In this document: positions 42,623-52,990 of the stretch, in pieces
How the letters are laid out: every line of letters starts with the position of its first letter
Numbering within the stretch: the first letter of the stretch is position 1
DNA from: Neofusicoccum parvum
Taxonomy: Eukaryota; Ascomycota; Dothideomycetes; Botryosphaeriales; Botryosphaeriaceae
NCBI GenBank assembly: GCA_020912385.1
Contig: CP087210.1
Span: forward strand, 2,604,001 to 2,668,000
Length of the DNA stretch: 64,000 nt
Reading direction: 5' to 3'
The notes under the pieces: generated by a model
Told to the model about the DNA's origin: nothing
Seen by the model: only the letters and a program-made list of their open reading frames with translations
Databases searched by the model: none
Position numbers and translations under genes: made by a program

Positions 42623-43217
42623 GCTGAAAGCGTTAGTGTTGGTAAGCGAAGTCTATCCGTAATGGTTTGTGAGGACTTGATGGGTTGAGAGAGAAAGGGC
42701 GATCGGTAGGCTGTGAGTTGTAGGCAGGTGCTTGGATGATGAGCTTATCTGAGAGGGTCCACAATTCCTATATGTGTCGTGAGTCTGAAAAACAATGCTT
42801 TTGTTTCATGCACGCGATCAGAGTGCTCCTTTGCAATGCTCCTGTTGGTCTTTATCTCCCCAATACGGTGGTGGATTGTTTAAGCACTGGACTGCCAGGT
42901 AACAGAAGATGGAGAAAACCGGGCTAGATCGAAGAGGTAGCGTCAGAATGTGACTAATATCATATTGTAATCCATACCAGAAGTTTATGCTCCTGTCAGT
43001 GATCATCTCATGCCTGATATCACCCGAAAAGATTGAACATGTGGGACCCTATCCCGATCTTCATTTGTGCTTTGAAGGCCTTACCCCATCACTGATTATC
43101 TTTTTTTACAGAATCCTTTACGCAACCAATGGACCATGCTCTCGTGGAGACAAACGCCACCCCATGCCACCAAGTTTCCATACATAAACTCCCGTATCTT
43201 GCCTTTTCCACCGCCAA
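42623..43217. other. Upstream region of microprotein / NUP49 3' flank
   Basis: 595 bp; no gene is seen. Confidence 0.6.
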
Positions 43218-44740
43218 TCACCTTCCAATACCCGAAGCACCCACCGTCGCCTCGATGACCTTTTCCCTGCAGTCTCCAACATTCTGCGCCTCGTTCATAA
43301 TAGCCTTCTGGATCTCGTTGAATAGCAGAGCCAGCTCCCTGAGTCTGTTCTCGTGGTGTTCCTCGGCGTTGCCAGCTCCCCTGCGCGCCATCAGCTCCTG
43401 GCCTTGCTGTAGCGTGTTGGCCTCGACAGTGCGCAGGTGCTGTTCGATCTCGCTCAGCAGGCGGGCCTGGTGCTCGAGCGTCTTGTCCATCTCGTCGGTC
43501 TGGGAGCTGAAGAAGGAAACAAGGTCGGTGTTGCTGCCGTCGGCGGACGGGTCGTCGGGCGAAGCCGACTTGGCGGGTGCGGGAGCGGTGCTCCACATGG
43601 ATCCCGTGTAGTGGAACTGCGTGGGCAGCTTGAGGTTCTCAAGCACCCGGAACGTTATGCGCGCGTTCTCGACGTCGTTCTTGATCGTTTGCTTGAGCTG
43701 GGAAATGGCCTGCGAGTCGTTGTCCAGGGCGGTCTCAACCGCCTCGCACTTGCCGTTGACCCATTCAACATCGTTGGGCAGGTATGAGATGTTCTCCTTC
43801 AAACGGCCGTCAATGAAGGCTTGGCACTGGTCGTGATGCGAGATCTGCTGCTGGATCAGAGCGTCCATCTGCTCGATTTGCTTTTGCACGTCCTCGTGAA
43901 GGTCGGAAAAGCGCGTTGATCCACGAATCTGGCTAAGATCGATGCGAACGCCTGGAATGGTTGCCTGACCGCCTGCATTGGGATTCTGTGCCGAAGCGCC
44001 AAAGAGGCCACCGGCAGCTGGCTGTTGGGTGTTGTTCATGGCGGAGCCGAAAAGAGATGTTTGCTGGGGCTGCTGTGCGGTGTTTGTAGTGTTCGAGAAG
44101 AGAGAGGGCTTGTTCTGGGTCTGCGCGGTGCTGCTTCCACTGCGGGAGATGTCAGCCAAGCATTCCGGGTACACGCGACAAAGGGAGTAAACTTACAACA
44201 ACGACGGCGTCGCAGTCTGGGCAGTCTGCGTAGATTGGCCAAACAATCCCGCGCCCTGCTGCTGTTGCTGTGGCGGCTGCTGCTGCTGTTGGCCTTGCTG
44301 CTGATTCTGGCCTAATGCACCCCCAAACAACGAGCCGCCAGTCTGAGGCTGGGAGGCGGGAGTTGTGCCGGTTGCACCACCGCCGAAGAGGCCGCCTGTG
44401 CTGGTGGTGGTGGCCGGAGTGGCGGGCTTGTTGAGGGCGCCTCCGAAGAGGCTGTTGCCCTGAGCCTGGGGCGTCGCATTGTTTGTTGAGGTGCCAAAGA
44501 GACCGCCGCTGCTCTGGGGTTGCGAGGTGGAGGTGGAGGTACCGGCGCCGAAGAGGCTGCCGCCGCTCTGGGGCTGGCTGGTGCTGGTCGAGTTGCCGCT
44601 GCAGGAAGGAGCGCGTCAGTAACCACGACACAGGAAGCGCAATTGACGCGCAATCTCCGCAAAACTTACAACAGAGAGGAGCCGCCTCCGGTGTTGATGC
44701 TCAAACCACCACCCTTGCCCAGGCCGGTTCCGAACGACAT
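43218..44740 (-). CDS. NUP49: FG-nucleoporin Nup49/NUP58
   Basis: Three exons on the minus strand (44740-44670, 44598-44197, 44139-43218) give 464 residues. The first half is a GLFG/SLFG repeat field (GGLFGTST, NSLFGGAL, GGSLFGGALGQ, AGLFGQS) rich in Gln/Thr/Ser. From about residue 200 the conserved coiled-coil region begins (IPGVRIDLSQIRGSTRFSDL), with HYTGSMW characteristic of Nup49/p58, then further coiled coils (ENRLRELALLFNEIQKAI). It forms the Nsp1-Nup57-Nup49 channel complex of the nuclear pore. It is divergent from FIP1 with 349 bp between ATGs. Both introns interrupt the repeat field in the same phase, each within an (S)L-F-G unit, which hints at exon-level repeat amplification. Confidence 0.9.
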
Positions 44741-45089
44741 TGCTGTTCCAGATGGCGCGGACGCGTTCAGGTGCTAAACGGAGACGAGCGGGGCCCGCTG
44801 CGGCGGAAGGGTCGGCGGGGACGGAGGAGGCGGGGCGACGGGGCGCGGTCGCGAAGAGAGGCAGTAAGTTGATGTTGTTGTCGCGGGCGTCAGTCAGCTG
44901 CTCGGGCGTCGTCGCGAAAAGCTGCGGGCGTCCAAGCTTCGCGCCGCCGACAGCTCCACCTCAACCGCCGCAGCTTCACCAGTGCTCACTCCGCGCCCAG
45001 AAAGCCGCTCGTCGAGAAGCCGCGCCAGCCGACCCGCCGCCCTCCGCAACTTCTACGCTTCCCACCCCGACACACCTGTGGTCGACACC
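44741..45089. promoter_or_regulatory. Divergent promoter NUP49 / FIP1
   Basis: 349 bp, GC-rich, no TATA box, as expected for a housekeeping divergent pair. Confidence 0.55.
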
Positions 45090-46300
45090 ATGGAAGAGGA
45101 CGACGATTTCTACGGCGACGACAGCGCCCCAGCCGTCAAGAAGGACGAGCCCGCCACTGGCGACGAGGACGTGAAGGACGAGAAGATGGATGACTCGCTC
45201 GAGGAGGGCGAGGAAGAAGAAGAGGACGATAGCGACTCGGTGCGCCTCCGTCAACTCGCTGTCCACCATGGGACTCCTGCGGACTAACACTACTCGCACG
45301 GCAGGACATCGAGATCATTACAGAGAGCAAGGACGCGCCAGCACCTGAGCCATCCTCGTATGTGCCTAAGAAACTTGTTCCACAAGAGCGCATTCAATTG
45401 ACACGGTGAACAGTCAACGCGGCGCCGCCTTCAACTCGTCCTTCAAGTCCGACACCTCGCGCGCCGCACCCACCGATGCAGCAAAGGGACAGCAGCCACA
45501 ACCCGCAGGCGCCAAAGCAGGCTCAACAGCTCCGTCAGCGCCGCAGAAGCCTGGCTCCGCGTACCCTGAAGTCCGCACCTCCAACATTGACGTCAACGCC
45601 ACACCCATCTACGATCCCGTGGGCAAGCCCATCACGGCGCTGGATATCGACGCTGGTACGAATATCTCCGTGCTAGATATCGAAAGAAGCCAACTAATCT
45701 TTGGCAGACCTTGCCGAGCACGACAAGCCCTGGCGCCTCCCCGGCGCTGACCAGTCTGACTACTTCAACTACGGCTTCGACGAGTTCACCTGGACAACGT
45801 ACTGCCTGCGCCAGCAGAACATGACCAGCACCCTAAAGGACCAGAAGGCCGAGACGGCAAAGTTCGAGATGATGCTCAACGGCGGCATGCCCATGATGCC
45901 TGGCATGCCTCCCGCGGGCCCCTCCGCCGCCCCACCCGTCCCAGGCGCTCCCACCGGTCCTGCGGCCCAGACACAGCAAGCTGGCCAGCAAGCACAAAAC
46001 GGGGGAATGCCGGGTGGTATGCCTGGCATGCCTGGCCTGGACGAGAACATGATGCAGCAAATGGCCCAGCACATGATGGCGTCTGGCATGGATCCCTCAC
46101 AGATGAGCTTCGAGACCTTCATGCAGAGCATGCAGGGAATGGGCGGCATGCAGGGCGGCCCGCCTTCCGGTCCGGCAGCACAGCAGGCCCAGCAAGGTGG
46201 TGGGTTTGGCGGACAAGGCGGTCCGCAGGGCCAATACGGCGGCTATGGAGGTGGCGGCCAGGGCGGATTCAGAGGAGGAAGGGGAGGAAGGAGATGGTGA
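45090..46300 (+). CDS. FIP1: Pre-mRNA polyadenylation factor Fip1
   Basis: Four exons (45090-45239, 45305-45357, 45414-45655, 45708-46300) give 345 residues. An acidic N-terminus ([24 protein letters not shown]) precedes the Fip1 core, whose signature [18 protein letters not shown] then FTWTTYC starts just after the third intron. The C-terminus is rich in Met/Pro/Gly/Gln and ends in Gly-Arg repeats ([12 protein letters not shown]). Fip1 is part of the cleavage and polyadenylation factor and tethers poly(A) polymerase to the 3'-end machinery. An in-frame upstream ATG at 44982 exists, but the acidic start at 45090 matches the family and leaves a normal promoter. Confidence 0.92.
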
Positions 46301-46622
46301 GGGGAGCACGCGGTTACGGGATTCAATTTTTGGGTACTGGGACAGGCACTGGGCGGCGTTCGATTCAACCTTGGGGAAAATAAAATTAACCAACGGCGAT
46401 GTAAGATTCAGGCGTGCGGGATGGGGGAAGATGCAGCCACTGATATCCAAGCAGGTGTGCAGCATGTCAGCAAGTTGAGCAGGAACGGATTTTCACAAGA
46501 ATGTTATGAGCATCAGTTTTGATAGAAAATACGCTGAGCATGAGGTGATTCTTAGTGTTCCGAACTGCCTGTCTTCATATCTCTTCATCGTCTACGATGA
46601 CTCCCATGTATTTGAACCTGCC
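46301..46622. other. FIP1 3' flank
   Basis: 322 bp; nothing beyond 3' untranslated sequence is seen. Confidence 0.6.
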
Positions 46623-47021
46623 TCATGTGTTCAGCTCACATTCCGGAACTAGCGAAGCAACCGGCAACCCATTGCCATCGCACAATCCGTACTTGTGGGT
46701 TTTCCCGTCCGCAGAAGGTATCACCTCCGCAATAAAGAAGCGGCCGGCCCTCTTGTGTTGTGGACATAAATTAGCCAATAGGACGGATGGCGGGGGAAGA
46801 AAGCCCAGCAGCGGTTTCTCAACGCATCTGCCTGCGAGAACCTGCCTGACGCCAACGAATTTCTTGCCCGACGCGAAATTTTGGTAGCTTTCAAGGATCA
46901 GCAGCCTAGCACATAAATTTCTCGAATCCCCATGACATACCGCAGGCGAATTGCCCGGGCCATACTTAGAAGGCTCATGCCGCGAAGGAACACACGAGCT
47001 AGATCTGAGAATGATTGACAT
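46623..47021 (-). CDS. Small Tudor-like protein, copy B of the duplicated module
   Basis: Best model has three minus-strand exons (47021-46941, 46887-46846, 46751-46623) and 83 residues. A 53-bp GT-AG intron precedes PKFRVGQEI, at the same place as the intron before PEFRVGQEV in copy A. A second, 94-bp intron with a GGCTAAT branch site needs a GC donor (CAG^GCAGGT) to keep the frame. The core lines up with copy A: FRVGQE(I/V), then FFIAEV versus YLIAKV, then HKYGLCDGNG versus HVYDLADPDD, then LVPECEL versus KEVDELDL. The long polar leader of copy A is missing. The gene may be functional or slightly damaged. It is divergent from DUF6594 copy B. Confidence 0.45.
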   Translation of the reverse strand: MSIILRSSSCVPSRHEPSKYGPGNSPAVCHGDSRNLCARLLILESYQNFASGKKFVGVRQVLAGRCVEKPLLGFLPPPSVLLANLCPQHKRAGRFFIAEVIPSADGKTHKYGLCDGNGLPVASLVPECELNT

Positions 47022-47288
47022 ATGAAGTTGGCAACTAAGTTGAGCAGGTTGAGGAGGAGGTCAGAGTTTTCGCTGAGAATTGTGATGAGGCTGAGGCTGC
47101 TAAGTATCCCGGTAGAGGACGTGTTCTCGTCCTATAGGCGTCGTACCACAAGGGTACCGAAGCGAAGCCACCGATTATATCTGTCATCGACCTGGCTCGC
47201 CAGCCTTGCTCTACTGTTTCTTCTAATCCTCCAAGAGAATTTTTCTACTAGAATTCAGTTAGCCTATATTCTACCAAAACACGACCAC

Positions 47289-48471
47289 ATGGACCGTGTC
47301 AATTCGGGTGATGGTGAGTCCAGTTTATTTTTCTCAGCGTATCCCGCGAGGTTGACATCACCAAAAGTTGAGCAAGGCTCGCCTGATGCGGCTGACCAGG
47401 CTTCTTCATCCGTACATGGCCGTATCATCTCTCGGATCTCCAAATTTTTTCAAGGACCGACGAGGTCTGGCGTAGGTAAGTAACTTGTTGAATGAAGTGT
47501 CATGGAAGACACTAGACGTAGAGTTGTTAAGCGTTCATAAAATTTAGAGTACCCACGAGGCTACCCGGAATTCTCCGCCTTTTCGAGTGAGCCAGAATAC
47601 CAGAACTTCCGGCGCTTCAAGGTCCTCCGCACGCGGATGCTGCTCCGCAAGCAAGACGAGATAGCACGGCTTGAAAGCAGTCTTAACGAAGTCGACAGAA
47701 ATGAACCCCGTAAAATGTGGCTAGGATACCAGCGAAAAGACAGAAATGTAGAGAGGAAAGCCATATTCGACAGGCTCAGGGAGGCCTTCAATACTTATGG
47801 TAAGTGTCATAGTAAGGCTTTGCAGATCATGACTAAGGATTCTGAATGGCTAGACTCTTTTCTGCAACGAACTCACTGGGCAATGAATGTGCAGGAGTCC
47901 CACCCCCAGCACATGAATGACATGAGAATGTGGATGGAATATCATAAGTGTATTGAAGAATCCGAAGCGGCGTATCTGGATGCGGAGATTCCAGATCTGA
48001 TGAACGTGGGAGGTGCCGCGGATCGTAGCCTCGGAAAACTTGTCCCTTTTGCCGAGCGAATAGCAATGGCCATGTATAGATGGTGGAGAAAGGTAATAGC
48101 AACAATAGATCAATCCCGATTCCACTTGTCGGAGCAAAGAGGAATAATTTCACTAACGCAACGACTAGTTTCCCCGACAGAACTCGAAAACTACCGAGCT
48201 ATGGATTCGACCAGCAATTATCAAAGCTATAGCCCGTGTCTTTGCGGGATGCTTAGCTGTCACCCTTCTTCTCGTGCCGGTCATCATGCTCAATGTGGTT
48301 CAGTCTATCGTGGCAAAATTTGTTGTCATCTTTGTTGCTGCCACGACCTTCATCTCAACATTGACGGCAGTCAGTCTTGCTGGAATGGCGGAAATATTTG
48401 TGGCTGGGGCAACATACACTGCCGTTCTGGTCGTGTTTGTCTCTCAGGATGGGTTGGACGGGACGAAGTAG
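47289..48471 (+). CDS. DUF6594 membrane protein, copy B
   Basis: Four exons (47289-47475, 47548-47799, 47854-48092, 48169-48471) give 326 residues. Exon 1 encodes a Ser/Gly/Pro-rich leader and HGRIISRISKFFQGP; exon 2 opens with EYPRGYPEFSAF then NFRRFKVLRTRMLLRKQDEI, the DUF6594 signature. Three hydrophobic C-terminal segments follow (GCLAVTLLLVPVIMLNVV, FVVIFVAATTFISTLTAV, GATYTAVLVVFVS). By eye roughly half the residues match copy A, with higher identity in the C-terminal membrane part. The intron after TY is 54 bp, a multiple of three, so its retention would not break the frame; copy A's 60-bp intron at the same site is also in frame length. Function unknown. Confidence 0.78.
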
Positions 48472-51224
48472 CATGCACTCTGGTAGATGATTGCTCGGAA
48501 AATGTTGGATAAAACAAGTGGCTTATTCGAAAATCCAGCCGTAAAACAAGGTCAAAAGCCATGCATAATTTAACTGTCTTGGTTGTGGTTGAAGAGAGTA
48601 TATTGAAAGGTGGAACGCCTGAATGCATGATGCAAAGACACATCGCGGCGTTTCTACCAACGTCTGCACGGCGGGAAGTATGAAAAAAATTGCCGAGAAT
48701 ATATTTGTTGTTTGAAATTGACGGCGCGGAAAGCTCACCATTGCCGCAGAATGTACATGATACTGACGACACGTCTCACCTTTCGCTTAGTGTCATGGCT
48801 TTCCTGCTGCTCCTATGGCAATGCTCATGCATCCCGAAACACCGGAAGATTGCAGAGCCTCAAATTAGGAGACGATATAGGCAGATTGAGTAGAAGCATG
48901 ACCAGAGAAAGCGAATATGCGGAAGAGGTCGGTTGAAGGATGAAAAAAAGAGATAGTGGGGGGACAGACGGAGATGGGAGACCGCAACTTCCCCGATAGC
49001 TAGGGGAAAAGCTTGACAGCTCAGCAATCCCGTCTTCCATCTCCTCTTGCCTCGTTCCTAAGGATTCGCACACTACAATAGGAGAAAAAGGGAGCGCTTA
49101 GGACTTGTTTCCTTCATCAGGTTCATAGATCCGGGGACAACGATGTCATGACTAAAACGTCTGCTCTTTCTTTCGGAAGCTGAGGAATTGGCGAGAAAAA
49201 CGGCGAAATTCCAAGGGACATGGACTCATTGACCAAAACCGACTCTAGCGTATGTGGGGAAGCTGATACGAAGCGCGGCGGTCAATGTGCGCTTGTGCAA
49301 CTATCACCTCTGGGGGCGAGGAAATGATAAACGAGTGGTACTGAAGTGACGCACGGCGAATATTTCAGGCCGCTCTGGGCGCGGATGAGCCGCACGCGCG
49401 TTGGGCTGGCTTCATCCTATCATGGAATGGATGCAACGTGGTCGCTGTTTGACTGGAGGCGTCAGCGTGCGGTGGTGGCTTTGAAGACATGCCTCATCAT
49501 TGGATGCAGGAGCCATATGCATGTGCGGAAGAGCGGAAGTGACGGGAAGTGCATGAGGAAGGCTCTGCAGCGCGAGGATGAGGCTCTCGTTAGATGTTGC
49601 TGTTTGACGAAGTTCGCCGCTGAGTCAAGTGCGACTGATAGGGGGACAGCCGTTTGATTGGTTGGTGCCGGAGGAAACGAGGGAACTCTCGACGCCCGCC
49701 ACTGAAATGCTCATCGCCTCCTGCCCGCGTCCGAAGGTCGTGACCAATTTCCTGCTCTTGTCCCTAGCTCTTGGATCTGATTTGGTCCCGCAGGAGCGTG
49801 CCAGAGGTGCAGCGTCGCTGTTGGCTTGCATCGCCAAACGGCGACTCCGTCGAACCGTCCAGGCTCCGGGACTGGGTGCATCGTCTCGCTGGCCTGCTGA
49901 CAGCTCTTGAACCTGAATATTCTCGATCCAAGAGGCGAGTGAAGCCGCTCTCGAGTGAGGAGTGAAAGGTTGAGCGACGAGAGGAAGATGAGATTGAAAG
50001 ACGCGATCCATCTCCTGCTCCGGAGAGTGAGGCGCGGGAAGGCTTGGGGGTCCAGGGGATGCGCAGAGGACAAGTCATCCACGCGTCTTCATCTCGCTCG
50101 TCATGGAGGCTGCACGAGAGCAGACGCAGCGGGCAGCCTGCCGACCTGGCAGGTGTTTGTGCTGCTTCAAGGCCATCTGCCCCACATACGCTACGCCGGA
50201 GACGGAAGCGTCAGGGAGGCTGCCCAGCTCCCCAGGCTGCGGCGGCGAATGGCAGATTGCGGGCGCAGCGGGTGGCGGTGGACAGGCTGCATGGACGGCA
50301 TGGACGCGTCGCCGGTGGTGAGGACAGCAGATCGGAATTCGCAGGCGCAGCAGTGGTCGTCGTCGTTGTCGTGCGCGGCTGCGGTACGTAGCAGGTTAAG
50401 TAAGCACGCCCCAGGCCGGGGCGCCGGGCAGGCGTAGGGCAGAGATCGGCCAGGGGAATGTGCGGATCAGACAAGGCATCGTTCCTCTTTTGACGTTTCA
50501 GCTGCTGGGCGGGAGCGGACGTCGCTGGCGTCAGCCTCCTGTTCGTGATTGTTGCGGGCGATGGCGTGCTCGCGGCTGCCGCTTTGGGCCAGGCCCGGCG
50601 AATGAGGGCGCGCACGGCTGCCTGCGATCCCGGGGGATGCTCACCTCCACCACCTGCCTCGCCGCCCAAACCCTCTGCGCACCGCGCCCTGCAGCAGCGC
50701 CGCCGGTCGACGAGCCACATCCAAGCACAGCGTGCCCGCGTGCAGCATACCCCCTCGACAGGTACCGTCGGCGCGCTGTTGGCCAGCCGCGGCCGCGCAG
50801 ATCCGGGGTATCGTGCATAGCGCCTCGCTAGCCCTCAGCCTCCCGCGCACACGACACACGACATCGCTGCAGGAATGATGCGTAACGGCCGCTTCCCGTG
50901 ATTCTTGCCCTGATTCAGTAATCAGACGTGCACTGTGCGCGCTTAGCGTATGTGGGGATTCTTTGTGATGATGAGGTGCTGGCCCTGGCGGATCGCGCAA
51001 CCCAAAGCGCCAGCTCGCTCTTGCTCCGGTTACGCAGTCCTGGCGCAACCCACCGCCCGGATCTCATAAGCTTTCTCCGTATTATTTCCATTCCCTTCCG
51101 CCGCCTATATATGGCGCTGTCTTCGCCCTCGTTTTCCAGAATCCCCAGTCTCCACAGCCAAGTCTTCCCTCGCCCAGCGCCTGCAAGTCTTTCCTCCAGC
51201 CACACTATCCGTTCTTTGTTCAGC
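48472..51224. other. 2.75 kb gap without supported genes
   Basis: The left third is AT-rich, the right two thirds GC-rich. Open frames up to about 170 codons overlap in antisense and carry no motif. The last 120 bp include the TATA box of the dioxygenase gene. Confidence 0.55.
51106..51112 (+). promoter_or_regulatory. TATA box of dioxygenase gene
   Basis: TATATAT overlaps an upstream in-frame ATG at 51111. If this is the TATA box, that ATG lies upstream of the transcript start, which favours the ATG at 51225 as the real start. Confidence 0.5.
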
Positions 51225-52524
51225 ATGGCACCATACCTCGACGAGAGTGCTACGAGCCAGGTGGCTGTTCCTGCCCCCAAGGACCTCAAGACCGTCACGG
51301 CGAAGTCCGCTGCCACCCTCAACTACGAGCCTGGCCGCACTGTCGTCGAGGCCCACGAGACCTACGCCCACGATGATCTCAGGCCCCGCTTCCCCGACAT
51401 CAAGTGGCCAGCTCTTGGCCCCATCCCCTACGAGGACAAGGGCCTGAAGGGAGATCCCAACTTCCGGAACCTTCTGGACGCCGCCACCGACGTCTTCGAC
51501 TACAACCCTAAGATCGGCACTGAGATCCATGGTGTCAAGCTGTCGCAGCTTACCGATGCTCAGAAGAACGACCTAGCCCGCCTCATTGCCGTCCGTGGTG
51601 TCGTCTTCTTCCGTGGCCAAGACGACCTTGACATCGACGCGCAGCGGGAGCTCGGTGCCTACTTCGGCCAGCTTCACAAGCACGCCACCACCTCTGTCCC
51701 TCGCCGCGAGGGCCTCGAGGATGTCCACGTTATCTTCACCGAGGGCGCCAAGGATCTCCGGTCTCTGTTCACTCCTACCTTCCTGTGGCACTCTGATGTA
51801 AGAACTCAGTGCTCCTATCCGTCTCTCTTAAGCCACATGACTAATGTGTCGCAGGTCACCTACGAGGTGCAGCCTCCGTCTTACACATCGTTGAAGCTCC
51901 TCTCCGGTCCCCCGAGGGGTGGTGGTGGCGACACCCTGTGGTCTTCTCAGTATGCCGCTTATGATGCCATGTCGCCGTACATGCAGAAGTACCTTGAAAG
52001 CTTGACTGCCCTTCACTCCGCCGACATTCAGGCAGAGGGCTCTAAGCAGATGGGTCGTACCGTCCGCCGTGACCCCGTCACCACGGAACACCCTCTCATC
52101 CGTGTTCACCCGGTGACTGGGTGGAAGTCTCTCTTCTTCAACCCTGGCTTCGTCACGAAGATTGTTGGTGTGCCCAAGGTGGAGAGCGACCATATCATCT
52201 CCTACCTCAACGAGATCATCGCCACGACGAACGAGGCCCATGTCCGCTTCCAGTGGAACAAGAACGATGTGGCATTCTGGGACAACCGCGTCACCGTAAG
52301 TCTCATTCTTACTCTAATACATGATCTTCTCTGACTGTTTGCAGAACCACAGCGCTTCCTACGGCTTTGCGCCTCACCGCCGCCACGGAGTTCGTGTCTG
52401 CTGCCAGGCCGAGCGTCCTTACTTTGACCCTGCAGGCAAGTCTCAGGAGGAGGAGCTTTGCGCCAAGTACGGTCTGCCGCCTGTCAGCAAGGATGGCTCC
52501 GGCGTTGTGAACTATAACGACTAA
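51225..52524 (+). CDS. TauD-type alpha-ketoglutarate-dependent dioxygenase
   Basis: Three exons (51225-51797, 51855-52295, 52345-52524) give 397 residues. Fe(II) ligands: FLWHSD (His189, Asp191) at the end of exon 1 and the distal His340 in NHSASYGF; the 2-oxoglutarate arginine lies in HRRHGVRV. Other family blocks are GVVFFRGQDDLD, AYFGQLHKHATT and SLFFNPGFVTKIVGVP. It belongs to the fungal group annotated as alpha-ketoglutarate-dependent sulfonate/taurine dioxygenases (Jlp1-like), which release sulfite from sulfonates or hydroxylate related acids. An in-frame upstream ATG (51111) would add an Arg/Ser-rich leader resembling a mitochondrial presequence, but it overlaps a TATA box. Confidence 0.88.
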
Positions 52525-52990
52525 ACGCACTTTGGAAGGACCGTCAACTCACGGGAACTTGGAGTTTCTTTACATATTGTATGCGTTTAGCGGGCGTTTG
52601 GCTGTGGGACATGGATAAGGCATGCAGATACCAATTTGTTTAGGATGCATGTGTAGTGTGGCTTTGGGTAGCAGGAAGCATTGGAAATGATTTTTGGCTA
52701 GGGTATCGAACACAATGATAGCATTGACCACCTTTGACCCTGAATTACCGTAATGAAGGTTTCAAGCTTTAATTTGCTGCAATTTAACCTCATACTTTGC
52801 ACAGCTCTGAGTGGCAAGTTGGTCGCTGCATGTGACCGCGCGAATCCAGGGTCCAAGGGCCCGTCGCGTCGCGTCACCTCACTTGCCTTCACTTTGCTTC
52901 ACCCATCCATCCTCAACATCCCAACGCCTCATCCGGTGATGGGAGGCTAGTGAATTCCACTTTGATACACAGTGCCAGCCCCAAGTCACA
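52525..52990. other. Dioxygenase 3' flank and next promoter
   Basis: 466 bp; no gene is seen. Confidence 0.6.

Noticed and set aside
49625..51048. Several frames of 120-170 codons
   Set aside because: Mutually antisense, motif-free; the only supported gene nearby starts at 51225.
51698..51712. CCCTCG-CCG-CGAGGG palindrome
   Set aside because: Lies inside a coding exon of the dioxygenase (codons for SVPRREG), so it is not counted as a regulator site; it shows the motif can occur by chance.
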